Positions 43,570-52,814 of a DNA stretch of 64,000 bases are shown in pieces; position 1 is the first letter of the stretch, and every line of letters begins with the position of its first letter. The notes below the pieces were generated by a model. It saw only the letters and a list, made by a program, of their open reading frames with translations, ran no database searches and was not told where the DNA came from. This stretch comes from Sphingobium sp. (GTDB lineage: Bacteria > Pseudomonadota > Alphaproteobacteria > Sphingomonadales > Sphingomonadaceae): positions 62,001 through 126,000 of the forward strand of contig JAGRES010000003.1 in assembly GCA_020446425.1 (NCBI GenBank). The letters are read 5' to 3'. The position numbers and the translations under genes were made by a program.

Positions 43570-44589
43570 TCACCGCCCGTGTTTTTTTGCATAGGTGTCG
43601 AAAGCGACGGCCAGAACGATAATCACGCCGATCACGATCTGCTGGTAGTAAGCGTTGACCCCCATCATCACGAGGCCGTTCGAAAGAACGCCGATCAGCA
43701 ATGCGCCGATAATCGTGCCGCCAATGCCCCCGACGCCGCCAGCCAGACTGGCCCCGCCAATGACGACTGAAGCGATCACCCGGAGCTCGTAATTCAGGCC
43801 AGCGACCGCCTCCGCAGAGTTAAGCCGCGCCATGAGCAGAAAACCTGCCAGTCCGGAGAGCAGACCGACGATCATGTAAACGCTGGTTTCAACTGCCTTG
43901 ACGTTCAACCCTGTCAGGCGCGCTGCTTCGACATTGCCCCCGATCGCATATATCTGCCGCCCGAAGCGCGTGTAGCGCTGGACAATATAACCGGCTGCAG
44001 CCACCAGCACGAAGACGACAACGGGCACGGGAACCCCAAGAATAGCGCCGGTGCCCCACCACCGCAGCCCCTCATCAAAACCGCTGATCGGTCCACCATC
44101 ATTGATGAGCATTGAGGCGCCACGCCAAATCGTCATCCCGCCCAGCGTCGTAATGAATGCAGGGACATTGAAAAAGGTCGTCGCCTTGCCGTGAATATAT
44201 CCGACAATCGCGCCGACCGCGACTGATGCCAATAATGCCGTGAGCCAAGGCGGGCCAAAGCTCACCCCTGCCTTGCTGATCAGCCAAGCCGCGAACATGG
44301 AAGCGAATGCGAGCGTAGCGCCCACAGCCAGGTCCACACCCGCTGTAATAATCACGAAAGTCATGCCAACCGCGATGACTCCGTAGATAGATACGTCGGT
44401 CAGGATGTTGGCAATATTGCGCAATGACAGAAAGTTGGGATTTTGCGCCATGAAAAAAGCGCAGACAAGCACGAGGAAAATCCCGGTGCCATAGCGGTTG
44501 AAAAACTCAATCGCCGACCAACCGCTTTTCCCTTTGCGGTCAGGTTCCAATTGCGCCTCTGCGCTGCGCTGTTCCCCGGCGGCATCCAT
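43570..44589 (-). CDS. iatP: ABC sugar permease, inositol type
   Basis: A 339-residue RbsC/IatP-type inner-membrane permease with about ten helices. Typical blocks are GVIAVGMTFVIITAGVDLAVGATLAF (in pieces), the coupling-loop GGNVEAARLTGLNVKAVETSVYM, LNSAEAVAGLNYELRVIASVVIGGASLAGG and a C-terminal GLVMMGVNAYYQQIVIGVIIVLAVAF. ATG at 44589 has AAGGAAG. It follows the ATPase by 28 bp. Substrate is inferred from the operon. Confidence 0.9.
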   Translation of the reverse strand: MDAAGEQRSAEAQLEPDRKGKSGWSAIEFFNRYGTGIFLVLVCAFFMAQNPNFLSLRNIANILTDVSIYGVIAVGMTFVIITAGVDLAVGATLAFASMFAAWLISKAGVSFGPPWLTALLASVAVGAIVGYIHGKATTFFNVPAFITTLGGMTIWRGASMLINDGGPISGFDEGLRWWGTGAILGVPVPVVVFVLVAAAGYIVQRYTRFGRQIYAIGGNVEAARLTGLNVKAVETSVYMIVGLLSGLAGFLLMARLNSAEAVAGLNYELRVIASVVIGGASLAGGVGGIGGTIIGALLIGVLSNGLVMMGVNAYYQQIVIGVIIVLAVAFDTYAKKHGR

Positions 44590-44617
44590 CGTTCTTCCTT
44601 CCAGTTTCTCGTCTTTT

Positions 44618-46153
44618 CTAGGCAGCTGCGGTCAGGTCAGCATTTTCACCGACCGCCATCAGGCGCATGAGTGTTTCCTCGTCGGCGCTATCGCCAGAAA
44701 CAAGTCCGGTAATGCTGCCTTCGCGGAAGACAGCGATGCGGTCGCTCACCGCCATGATTTCAGGGAGCTCGGAGGAAATGACGATAACCGCGACACCCGA
44801 TTTCGCCATGTCCGTGAGCACTTGGTGCACTTCCGCCTTGGCGCCAATGTCGATGCCACGGGTAGGCTCATCGACGATCAGGACTTTCGGCGACAAGGCC
44901 ATGCAGCGGGCAAGCAGCACCTTCTGCTGGTTGCCACCCGACAGCTTGCCGATGGGCGTCGAATGGCTTGGCATCTTGATCCGCAGTGCCTTGCGATATT
45001 TCTCGACCAGTTCCCGCTCGGCGGTCTCGTTAACGAAAATTCCCCACCGCGCGAGGTTCTTCAGGCTGGGCAAGGTCATGTTCTGGCTGATCGACTGATC
45101 CAGAAAACAGCCCTGCTGCTTGCGGTCTTCAGGCACCAGCGCGATGCCGTTGTCGATACCTTCACTCGGGCTGCGGAGCAGCTGCATGCGCCCGCCGCCC
45201 AACCAGATGACGCCTTCGTCAGAGCGGTCTGCGCCGAAAATGATCCGGGCCAGCTCGGTTCTGCCCGCGCCGACGAGGCCAGCGAAACCGAGCACCTCGC
45301 CAGCATATACTTCTACCGTCATGTTGCGCAAAACCGTGGCGTGCGGATCGGTGGCGGTTCCATCGCGCGATACGTTTTCGACACGCAGAACCAGATCGCC
45401 GCGTTGGCCGGATGCCGTGCAGCGGACGAACTCCACATCACGGCCGACCATCATCCGCACCAGGTCAGCTACTTCCTTGCCCGCCACGTCTCCCTCTGCG
45501 ACGAACTGTCCATCGCGCAGCACGGTAAAGCGGTCACACAGCTCGATCACCTCGACGAGCCGGTGGGTCACATAGATGATGGAAACGCCACGCGCGCGAA
45601 GATTTCTGACGATGCGATAAAGCACATCAACCTCGCGGTCGGAGAGTGCGGCGGTCGGCTCGTCCATGATGATGAGCCTGGCCTCAAATGTCATCGCCTT
45701 GGCGATCTCGACCATCTGCTGTTCGGCGACCGACAGCGAACGCACAGGCTTACGCGGGTCAAGCTTCAGACCGAGATCATCGAGAATGGCTTGCGCCCGC
45801 TGATACATTTCGCGCCAGTTGATCAGGCCATGACGGGTAGGCTCCCGTCCCAGAAACATGTTCTCGGCGACGGACATCTCGGGAAGAAGGTTGAACTCCT
45901 GGTAGATCGTGACGACACCGGCTTCCTGCCGCTGAAGCGGCGAATCCGCAGGATCGAGAACGGCGCCCTCCAACATGAGATCGCCGCCGTCTGCGGCTTG
46001 TGCGCCGGCAAGGATCTTGAGCAGTGTCGATTTTCCGGCACCATTCTCGCCGAGCAGCGCATGCACCTCTCCGGAGCGCACATTCAGGTTCACGCCATCC
46101 AGCGCCTTGACGCCGGGAAAGCTCTTCTGAATGTTCCGGGCCTCCAGCAGCAT
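44618..46153 (-). CDS. iatA: ABC sugar ATPase, inositol type (double nucleotide-binding domain)
   Basis: A 511-residue RbsA/IatA-type ATPase with two fused domains. The first has GENGAGKSTLLKIL (Walker A, about residues 36-49), signature RSLSVAEQQMVEIAKAM and IIMDEPTAAL (Walker B). The second has the degenerate GLVGAGRTELARIIFG, signature KLSGGNQQKVLLARCMAL and LIVDEPTRGIDIG. The degenerate second Walker A is normal for the family. I take ATG 46153 because AGGAG lies 7 bp upstream; the longer frame would need a TTG within the iolB end. It energises uptake with IatP and IbpA. Confidence 0.92.
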   Translation of the reverse strand: MLLEARNIQKSFPGVKALDGVNLNVRSGEVHALLGENGAGKSTLLKILAGAQAADGGDLMLEGAVLDPADSPLQRQEAGVVTIYQEFNLLPEMSVAENMFLGREPTRHGLINWREMYQRAQAILDDLGLKLDPRKPVRSLSVAEQQMVEIAKAMTFEARLIIMDEPTAALSDREVDVLYRIVRNLRARGVSIIYVTHRLVEVIELCDRFTVLRDGQFVAEGDVAGKEVADLVRMMVGRDVEFVRCTASGQRGDLVLRVENVSRDGTATDPHATVLRNMTVEVYAGEVLGFAGLVGAGRTELARIIFGADRSDEGVIWLGGGRMQLLRSPSEGIDNGIALVPEDRKQQGCFLDQSISQNMTLPSLKNLARWGIFVNETAERELVEKYRKALRIKMPSHSTPIGKLSGGNQQKVLLARCMALSPKVLIVDEPTRGIDIGAKAEVHQVLTDMAKSGVAVIVISSELPEIMAVSDRIAVFREGSITGLVSGDSADEETLMRLMAVGENADLTAAA

Positions 46154-46170
46154 CGACTTCTCCTGACCGC

Positions 46171-46974
46171 TCAACGCTTCATCAGCCAGTCATGCTCTGG
46201 ATCATTGTGGAAGATCCAGTTCCGGCGCTGACCGGCCATGACGTTGAGATAATAGAGATCATATCCATGCGGCGCGCCCACAGGATGATAGCCGCGCGGG
46301 ACGAGGACGACGTCGCCATCCTCGACATGCATGGTTTCATCGAGCGAACGATCATCGGTGTAGACACGCTGGAAGGCGAATCCCTGGGGAGGATTGAGCC
46401 GATGATAATAGGTTTCCTCAAGCAACGTCATTGCGTTGCCGCTGTCTTCATCATGCCGGTGGGGAGGATAGCTGGACCAATGACCGCCCGGCGTGATCAC
46501 CTCGGTAATCAGCAGGCTTTCCGCCGGTTCGGTTTCGGGCAATATGTTGCGAACCCGGCGGGCGTTGGTGCCCTGCCCGCGCGCTTCCACACTCATGCGT
46601 TCCTGCGCGATCGAACGGACCTGCCCCGCTCCGGTGCCGGGCGCATTGCATATCGCGACTTCGCAGTCATCGACTGCAGTGACCGCGCACTCGACGCCCG
46701 CAGGCACATAGATCGCGCCGGGCGCCTTGTCCTCGAACACGCTTGCGCGGCCGCCAATGCCTTTGAACATTTTGCCGCCCGCGGACACGTCCGCGGTGCC
46801 AGTCAGGACCACCACGCAAAGCTCGCGGCCCGGCATTGCGACGTGCGTGGATTGCCCTGCCCGCAGCGCACGGACCTCGAATCCGACATAGCTCCAGTTG
46901 GCGCTCTCGGGTGTTATGTTGATCACTCGTCCGTCCGCATCCGGGGCCTGTGGTCTGACACGCAGGTCGGTCAT
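46171..46974 (-). CDS. iolB: 5-deoxy-glucuronate isomerase
   Basis: A 267-residue IolB with the two-cupin layout. The metal site is visible in WSSYPPHRHDEDSGNAMTLL (in pieces), the downstream glutamate in LLEETYYHRLNPPQGFAFQRVYTDD and the histidine in VPRGYHPVGAPHGYDLYYLNVMAG. It converts 5-deoxy-glucuronate to 5-dehydro-2-deoxy-gluconate in inositol breakdown. ATG at 46974 has GGAG 8 bp upstream and lies 4 bp after iolE. A longer frame from 47013 is less likely. Confidence 0.95.
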   Translation of the reverse strand: MTDLRVRPQAPDADGRVINITPESANWSYVGFEVRALRAGQSTHVAMPGRELCVVVLTGTADVSAGGKMFKGIGGRASVFEDKAPGAIYVPAGVECAVTAVDDCEVAICNAPGTGAGQVRSIAQERMSVEARGQGTNARRVRNILPETEPAESLLITEVITPGGHWSSYPPHRHDEDSGNAMTLLEETYYHRLNPPQGFAFQRVYTDDRSLDETMHVEDGDVVLVPRGYHPVGAPHGYDLYYLNVMAGQRRNWIFHNDPEHDWLMKR

Positions 46975-46978
46975 TGGT

Positions 46979-47887
46979 TTACTCCGCTGCTTCTGAATGG
47001 AAAAAGCCGGCATTGCCTGCCTCGCGTTTCAGCGTCGCAAGCCCGATCTGGCTATATTCCCGTGGATCGGCCAGTGCGGGGTCCTGCTCCGCTTCGATGA
47101 CGATCCACCCGGAATAGTCGATCTGCCTGAGCGCCTGCATGACCGCGCCAAAGTCGATTTCACCATCGCCCGGCACAGTGAACATACCCTTCAGCACGCC
47201 GTCGAGGAAACTATCCCCGTCGCAGGCAATCTGATCGAAGATCGTGCGGCGGATATCCTTGGTATGAACATGATTGACGCGTTCAGGGTGCTGCTGGATC
47301 AGTGCCACAGGGTCAATTCCACCCAGAACGGCATGACCTGTGTCGATCACGAACCCCACAGCTGGATCGGTATTGGCCAGGAAGGCCTCAAGGTCGGCCG
47401 GCTTTTCGACCACCGTTCCGAGGTGGAAATGATAGGCGAAACGAAACCCGCGCGACTGGACATATTCGGCAATTTTCGTCAGGCGCTCGCCAAAAAGACC
47501 CCACTGCCCCTCTGGAACGAGCGGCTGATTGCGCAGTGGATGCGTCCTGTCCCCGTTCAAGGCCATGGAGCATTCCGCATCGACGAACACCGTCGACCCC
47601 ATTGCTTCCAGCAGGGCAAGCTGAGGCTGCATAGCCTCGATTTCGGCGTCCACGTCGCGTTCCAGCAGATAGCTGGAATACCAGCCTCCGATCAGGTCGA
47701 GACCATAGGAAGCGAGCATAGGGCGCAATATTGCGGGGTCGCGTGGAAACTTACCGCCCAGTTCGATCCCTTCAAAGCCGACATCGCGGCAATCTGAAAA
47801 CATCTTCTCGAGCGGCGTGTCGCCGCCAAGCTCGGGCATGTCATCGTTGATCCATGCAATCGGACTGACACCGAAGCGGATACTCAT
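46979..47887 (-). CDS. iolE: Myo-inosose-2 dehydratase
   Basis: A 302-residue IolE, a xylose-isomerase-like TIM barrel. Characteristic blocks are FGVSPIAWINDDMPELGGDTPLEKM (in pieces), GFEGIELGGKFP, FRFAYHFHLGTVVEKPADLEAFL, VGFVIDTGHAVLGGIDPVALI, VNHVHTKDIR and WIVIEAEQDP. It removes water from scyllo-inosose. Its ATG overlaps the iolD stop as ATGA (47884-47887), so the two are translationally coupled. Confidence 0.96.
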   Translation of the reverse strand: MSIRFGVSPIAWINDDMPELGGDTPLEKMFSDCRDVGFEGIELGGKFPRDPAILRPMLASYGLDLIGGWYSSYLLERDVDAEIEAMQPQLALLEAMGSTVFVDAECSMALNGDRTHPLRNQPLVPEGQWGLFGERLTKIAEYVQSRGFRFAYHFHLGTVVEKPADLEAFLANTDPAVGFVIDTGHAVLGGIDPVALIQQHPERVNHVHTKDIRRTIFDQIACDGDSFLDGVLKGMFTVPGDGEIDFGAVMQALRQIDYSGWIVIEAEQDPALADPREYSQIGLATLKREAGNAGFFHSEAAE

Positions 47888-49725
47888 TCCATATCTCCAT
47901 GATCTCGTTTGTTGATCCGTCTGGCATAGTCGTCATAGGCCGCGTTCACCTGGAGACGGTCGGAGACGGATGGGACTGCCACTTCCCACCATGCGCCACC
48001 CGCCGCCGTTACGATCGCCGGATCGGTATCAATAACCAGTACATTCACTCCGGAGCCGCGCTGGCCGAGAGCGGCCTCAAGCTCTGCAATCCCGCCGACC
48101 TTGCTGGCGCTGGCGCCCATGCTTGCGGCGTGTTGCGCAAAGTCAACGCTGGGCATCACTTCGTGGCGCGTATTGGCCCACAAGTTGTTGAACGGCGCGC
48201 CGCCACAGGCTTGCTGCAGACGATTGATGCAGCCGAAGCCCCGATTGTCGAGAACGACGATGGTGAGGTCCAGCCCCATAGCGACAGCGCTCGCTATCTC
48301 TGAATTGGCCATCATGTAGCTGCCGTCACCGACCATCACGACGACATCGCGCTCCGGCTGGGCCATCTTGGCGCCGATCCCTGCGGCTATCTCATAACCC
48401 ATGCACGAGAAGCCATATTCGACATGGTATCCGCCGGGGCTGCGTGTGCGCCAATTCTTGTGCAACTCACCGGGCAGGCCGCCCGCCGCACAGACCACGA
48501 CGGCATTCTCTGCCGTGTTGCGCCACACAGCTCCGATCACCTGAGCATCCGAAGGAAGTGCCGCATCATCATCCGGCGCCGCCATTACTGCACCGGACGC
48601 CGCATTCCATTCGCCGACCAGAGCCGTGACGTCGCTTCCCGCTCTCCAGCCCGAAAGGCAAGCCTTGAGTTCTTCGATCACAGACAGGGCATCGGCAACA
48701 ACCGGCTCGGCATGCTGCTTCGTCGCGTCATAAGGCTGAACGTTCACCTGGATCATCCTGCAACGCCGGCCATCGACCAGCGCACGGGAACCTGTCGTAA
48801 AATCCTGAAGCCGGGTGCCGATGCCGACAATGAGATCGGCCTCTGATACGGCCTTGTTCGCGGCAGAACTGCCGGTCACGCCTACAGCCCCGAGCGAAAG
48901 CGGATGATCCCAGACGAGACTGCCTTTACCCCCTTGCGTTTCGGCGACTGGAATTCCTGTTGCCTCGGCAAGGTCGGCCAGTGCCGCCTCCGCTCCTGAA
49001 TAGAGCACGCCGCCACCGGCAATGATCATCGGAGTCTTTGCGCCGCGCACTGCCTCGACCAAAGCCTCCAGCTCCACTGGGTCCGCTTGGGGGCGGCGGA
49101 TCCGCCAGACTTTCCTGGCGAAGAAGCCTTCCGGCCAGAGATAGGCTTCGGCCTGCACGTCCTGACAGAAGGCCAGCGTGACCGGCCCGCACTGAACCGG
49201 ATCGGTGAGCGTCGCCATCGCACGCGGAAGCGCGGCCAGAAGCTGATCCGGGCGCGTGATGCGATCGAAATAGCGCGATACCGCGCGGAAACAGTCGTTG
49301 GCGCTGACGGTCGCGTCCTCGAAATCCTCGATCTGTTGCAGCACAGGGTCTGGTTGACGACTGGCGAACACGTCTCCAGGCACCAGCAGCACCGGAAGGC
49401 GATTGACATGCGCGAGAGCGGCAGCGGTGACCATGTTGAGCGCACCGGGACCGATCGAGGTCGTACAGACCATCGCACGCTGGCGGCGCGATTGCTTGGC
49501 GAAAGCGATGGCCGCATGCGCCATGGTCTGTTCATTGTGCCCGCGCCATGTGGGCAGACTGTCCTGCGCCGAGTAGAGCGCCTCCCCCAGCCCTGCGACA
49601 TTGCCATGGCCAAAGATCGCCCAGACACCCGCAAAATAGGGAACAGTTCCATCAGGCGTTTCGATATATTGCCCGGAAAGCCAACGCACCATGGCCTGTG
49701 CCGCTGTCAGTTGTACCGTTGTCAT
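47884..49725 (-). CDS. iolD: 3D-(3,5/4)-trihydroxycyclohexane-1,2-dione acylhydrolase
   Basis: A 613-residue thiamine-diphosphate enzyme. The N-terminal pyrimidine-binding domain has MVRWLSGQYIETPDG, VWAIFGHGNVAGLGEAL and AFAKQSRRQRAMVCTTSIGPGALNM. The central domain has QGGKGSLVWDHP, and the C-terminal ThDP motif is VVVMVGDGSYMMANSEIASAV with the metal-binding aspartate. It opens the inositol ring to 5-deoxy-glucuronate. It begins 6 bp after the iolC fusion ends and is coupled to iolE. Confidence 0.96.
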   Translation of the reverse strand: MTTVQLTAAQAMVRWLSGQYIETPDGTVPYFAGVWAIFGHGNVAGLGEALYSAQDSLPTWRGHNEQTMAHAAIAFAKQSRRQRAMVCTTSIGPGALNMVTAAALAHVNRLPVLLVPGDVFASRQPDPVLQQIEDFEDATVSANDCFRAVSRYFDRITRPDQLLAALPRAMATLTDPVQCGPVTLAFCQDVQAEAYLWPEGFFARKVWRIRRPQADPVELEALVEAVRGAKTPMIIAGGGVLYSGAEAALADLAEATGIPVAETQGGKGSLVWDHPLSLGAVGVTGSSAANKAVSEADLIVGIGTRLQDFTTGSRALVDGRRCRMIQVNVQPYDATKQHAEPVVADALSVIEELKACLSGWRAGSDVTALVGEWNAASGAVMAAPDDDAALPSDAQVIGAVWRNTAENAVVVCAAGGLPGELHKNWRTRSPGGYHVEYGFSCMGYEIAAGIGAKMAQPERDVVVMVGDGSYMMANSEIASAVAMGLDLTIVVLDNRGFGCINRLQQACGGAPFNNLWANTRHEVMPSVDFAQHAASMGASASKVGGIAELEAALGQRGSGVNVLVIDTDPAIVTAAGGAWWEVAVPSVSDRLQVNAAYDDYARRINKRDHGDME

Positions 49726-49731
49726 CCGTTT

Positions 49732-51660
49732 CTACTCCGCCGCAACAGCCGCCGGCGCTGGACGGACGGCGCGCCAGCCATGCACCAGCTTGCCAAAGCG
49801 TTCCGCCAGAAGGCGTTCTGCAGTAATATCGTCGATTTCTCCTTTTAGCCACTGGCGGGCAGCATCGGCCCAAATGGTCCGCCCCACCGCAAAACCCTTG
49901 ACGATAGGGAATGGCGCCGCGACCTCAAACGAACGAAGGAGTGCATCATCGGGAGCCGCGAGCCCCAGTAATACGACCCCGCGGCAACGCGGATCATTCT
50001 CCAGAATTGCCTGTTGGATGTTACTCCATGCCTGCGGATCTTCCGAGGGTTCGAGCTTCCACCAGTCCGGCCGCACACCGAGGGCATAAAAACGCTCGAT
50101 TGTCCGGGCGACCGTATCATTTTTTACGTCACAGCCTTTCGGGACGATAAGCTCAAGAAGCAGTTCGTGGCCAGTCTTGCGGCAAGCATCGAACAACCTG
50201 AGAACCTGTCTTTCCTGCCGTTCACGAAGGTCACCGGCATCGTCAGGATGAACAAAGACGAGGCATTTGACGACATGGTTTGACGGCCATTGGCGCAACT
50301 CCGTAGCGACATCCGCCGAACTCTCGAACTCCAGAGGCCGTGACCCGGGCAGCTCGATGGGCCGGCCAATCCAGTAGGGATAATCGGCAGCCTCCTCCAG
50401 GCCACGCATCCCGAGCCGACCATCGAGCAAAACACCGAATGACCGGCTGCCATTGGCAACCCGGTGAACGGCGCGCAGCGCAAGAGCCTTGAGAGCGGAA
50501 AGGCGGCACGGGTCGGCGCCTGTCTCCTCGGCAAGGTCAAGCATCTGGCTGCGATGATCCATCGCCAAGACCATTAGTTCAGGGAGGTCAGGCCAGCGGG
50601 TTGTCGACCAATGCGCATTTTCCAGCGCAACATCGTCACGGAGCCGGAACGGGCGATCGTTCGCGGCAAGAAATTCCTGCAGCTCATCCCATGTCGGCAT
50701 AGCGGGCGAGCAACCATGGCGTGAAACAACGATGGCTCCACAGGCATTGGCCAGAGTGCAGCAGGTCTCGATTGTTTCTCCCGCCAGCCAGCCGCGCAGG
50801 AAGCCAGCCATGAAGCTGTCTCCGGCACCCAGCACATTAAACACCTCAACCCGGAAGCCTGGAGCACTGATACCTTGACGAATATCGTCAGGAATAGCTC
50901 CATCGAAGCACACACAGCCATCCGCACCGGTCTTCAGGACGATAAGCGCATCGCTACCCGCACGGATAGCGCGAAGCGCCGCCACAGTATCGGTCGCACC
51001 GCCGAGAATATGCACTTCTTCTTCGGTCCCGACGATCAGATCACATAGCGGCAGGAATTCTTGCAGTTTGGCGGTAACGGCCTGATCCGCAACAAAACGA
51101 TTCTCACCCATATCGGGAGCAGTGAGCCCCCAGAGAACCGGACGATAATCAATGTCGAAGATCACTTTTCCGCCATTTGTGCGTACGATATCGCAAGCGC
51201 GGCGGCTTGCAGCGGCGGTGCTTTCCGTTGAAAGATGAGTCCCGTTGATCAGTACGGCGTTCGTGTCGGCGAAAACAGCTTCGTCGACATCGCTGTCCGT
51301 CAACGCCATATCCGCGCAGTTCTCGCGATAAAAAATCAGCGGAAAATCAACCTGGTTACGAATACCCAAAATGGCCAGCGCCGTCAGCCGGTTCGCGTCT
51401 GTGATAACGCCTCTTGTATCGACCCCTTGCCGATCCAGCTCTTCGTGAATGAAGCGGCCAAAATGATCATTGCCAACTCTGGTCAGCAGGCCTGCTTTCA
51501 TTCCCAGTTTGGCAACACCAACTGCAGTATTGGTTGGGCTACCCCCTATATATTTCGCAAAAGACGCCATATCCTCAAGGCGTCCGCCAACCTGCTCGCC
51601 ATATAAATCGACAGAGGAACGCCCGATCGTGATCACATCGAGCACCTTCATATGACTCAT
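49732..51660 (-). CDS. iolC: 5-dehydro-2-deoxygluconokinase fused to DUF2090 aldolase-like domain
   Basis: A 642-residue two-domain protein. Residues 1 to about 330 are a PfkB-type kinase: ITIGRSSVDLYGEQVGGRLED, GGSPTNTAVGVAKLGMKAGL, and the catalytic loop NVLGAGDSFMAGFLRGWL with its base aspartate. Residues about 335-640 are DUF2090, an aldolase-like TIM barrel (LMVLAMDHRSQMLDLAEETGAD, FGVLLDGRLGMRGLEEA). Such fusions are known in many proteobacterial iol loci and supply the IolJ aldolase step together with the kinase. ATG at 51660 has AGGAG 6 bp upstream; ATG 51651 is possible. First gene of the main iol operon, 52 bp downstream of a GGAA-N6-TTTC box. Confidence 0.95.
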   Translation of the reverse strand: MSHMKVLDVITIGRSSVDLYGEQVGGRLEDMASFAKYIGGSPTNTAVGVAKLGMKAGLLTRVGNDHFGRFIHEELDRQGVDTRGVITDANRLTALAILGIRNQVDFPLIFYRENCADMALTDSDVDEAVFADTNAVLINGTHLSTESTAAASRRACDIVRTNGGKVIFDIDYRPVLWGLTAPDMGENRFVADQAVTAKLQEFLPLCDLIVGTEEEVHILGGATDTVAALRAIRAGSDALIVLKTGADGCVCFDGAIPDDIRQGISAPGFRVEVFNVLGAGDSFMAGFLRGWLAGETIETCCTLANACGAIVVSRHGCSPAMPTWDELQEFLAANDRPFRLRDDVALENAHWSTTRWPDLPELMVLAMDHRSQMLDLAEETGADPCRLSALKALALRAVHRVANGSRSFGVLLDGRLGMRGLEEAADYPYWIGRPIELPGSRPLEFESSADVATELRQWPSNHVVKCLVFVHPDDAGDLRERQERQVLRLFDACRKTGHELLLELIVPKGCDVKNDTVARTIERFYALGVRPDWWKLEPSEDPQAWSNIQQAILENDPRCRGVVLLGLAAPDDALLRSFEVAAPFPIVKGFAVGRTIWADAARQWLKGEIDDITAERLLAERFGKLVHGWRAVRPAPAAVAAE

Positions 51661-51711
51661 CAACTTCTCCTAAACTCCATATACATCATGTATTCTGTTT
51701 TTTGCAGATAT

Positions 51712-51725
51712 GGAATATTTATTTC
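51712..51725. promoter_or_regulatory. Candidate RpiR/IolR box upstream of iolC
   Basis: GGAATATTTATTTC fits GGAA-N6-TTCC with one mismatch and lies 52 bp upstream of the iolC start. The left part TATGGAATATTT is shared exactly with the iolG promoter box at 54588. Confidence 0.55.
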
Positions 51726-51836
51726 ACATCCAAATCCGAGAAGATCGTAAAACCGGACTGTTTGCGCTGTCTGATTAATAGTATAGCACAGGCTGCTATG
51801 GCCATCGGCGCACGACAATGAAACTCATAAAGGGCT

Positions 51837-52805
51837 TCATGAAAACTCTCTCTTGAAAGCGGCTGCAGCTCCCAGCAGGCCGGGCTGGGGGTGGGTGATG
51901 AGCTTCACCGGAATGTTGGACATCAGATTTTGAAATCGCCCCTTGGCACAAAAGCGGCTGGCAAAGCCCGAAGCGAGCAGACTGTCCTTGATCCGCAAAC
52001 CAAGGCCGCCGGCAATGACGGTAGCGGCAGCACCATGAGCCAGCGCCATATCGCCCGCCACCGCACCGAGGGAGAGGCAGAAGCGGTCGACAGCGGCAGC
52101 AGCCAGACTGTCCGCGCCCGATGTCCCCCACTCCCAGATCGACCGGTCGTCAAGCTGCTGGATCGCGCGCCGCTCCATGGCGGCCAGCGTTTCATAAATA
52201 TCGACTATGGCAGGGCCGGACACGACCCGTTCCGCTGAAACCCGCGAATGGCGCTGGCGCAGCCGCGCGAGGATCGCGTCCTCTATGCTGTCGAGCGGGG
52301 CGAAATCGACATGGCCGCCTTCGGTCGCCTGCACATGGTAATCCCGCATATCTTTCCGCCAGAGCTGCGCAACGCCCAATCCGGTGCCCGGCCCCAAAAC
52401 GCTGATGATGCCGCCGTCGGGCAAGGACTGATCGGGGCCGGATAAATGAACGAAATGCTCGTCGCCCGCGCATGCCACGGCATGGGCCACGGCCGCAAAA
52501 TCATTGATCAGCGTGAAACGTTCGACATTGAGCTTTTCACGGATCAGCGCCGGGCGGATGATCCAGGGATTATTGGTGAAGCGAATGACGTCGCCGCCCA
52601 CCGGGCCTGCAATGGCGATGGCGACAGCCGGGGGAAGCGCCCCGCCCTGCTGCTGGGCAAAATGCTCCCAGGCGGTCTGGAAACTGGCATGATCACGGGT
52701 ACTAAGCGTTGAAGGCTCGCCCATCTCTATGGCGCCATCCTCCGCCACTGAGACCAGCGCAAAGCGGGCATGCGTGCCACCTACATCGACACTGACAAGC
52801 TGCAT
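51837..52805 (-). CDS. glk: Glucokinase
   Basis: A 322-residue bacterial glucokinase of the Glk family. The phosphate-1 motif is VSVDVGGTHARFALVSV, the sugar-binding block is FTLINDFAAVAHAVAC, the phosphate-2 region is ISVLGPGTGLGVAQLW and the late adenosine motif is ATVIAGGLGLRI. It phosphorylates glucose in the cytoplasm. It precedes iolC on the same strand across a 176-bp promoter region. Together with GH3 and the FucP/GluP-type MFS it suggests that glucose and inositol are met together by this cell. Confidence 0.93.
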   Translation of the reverse strand: MQLVSVDVGGTHARFALVSVAEDGAIEMGEPSTLSTRDHASFQTAWEHFAQQQGGALPPAVAIAIAGPVGGDVIRFTNNPWIIRPALIREKLNVERFTLINDFAAVAHAVACAGDEHFVHLSGPDQSLPDGGIISVLGPGTGLGVAQLWRKDMRDYHVQATEGGHVDFAPLDSIEDAILARLRQRHSRVSAERVVSGPAIVDIYETLAAMERRAIQQLDDRSIWEWGTSGADSLAAAAVDRFCLSLGAVAGDMALAHGAAATVIAGGLGLRIKDSLLASGFASRFCAKGRFQNLMSNIPVKLITHPQPGLLGAAAAFKREFS

Positions 52806-52814
52806 ATCAATAAT

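Noticed and set aside
44498-46231. 577-codon plus-strand frame
   Set aside because: Antisense to the ABC ATPase gene, which has all expected motifs. The plus-strand product has no recognisable domain.
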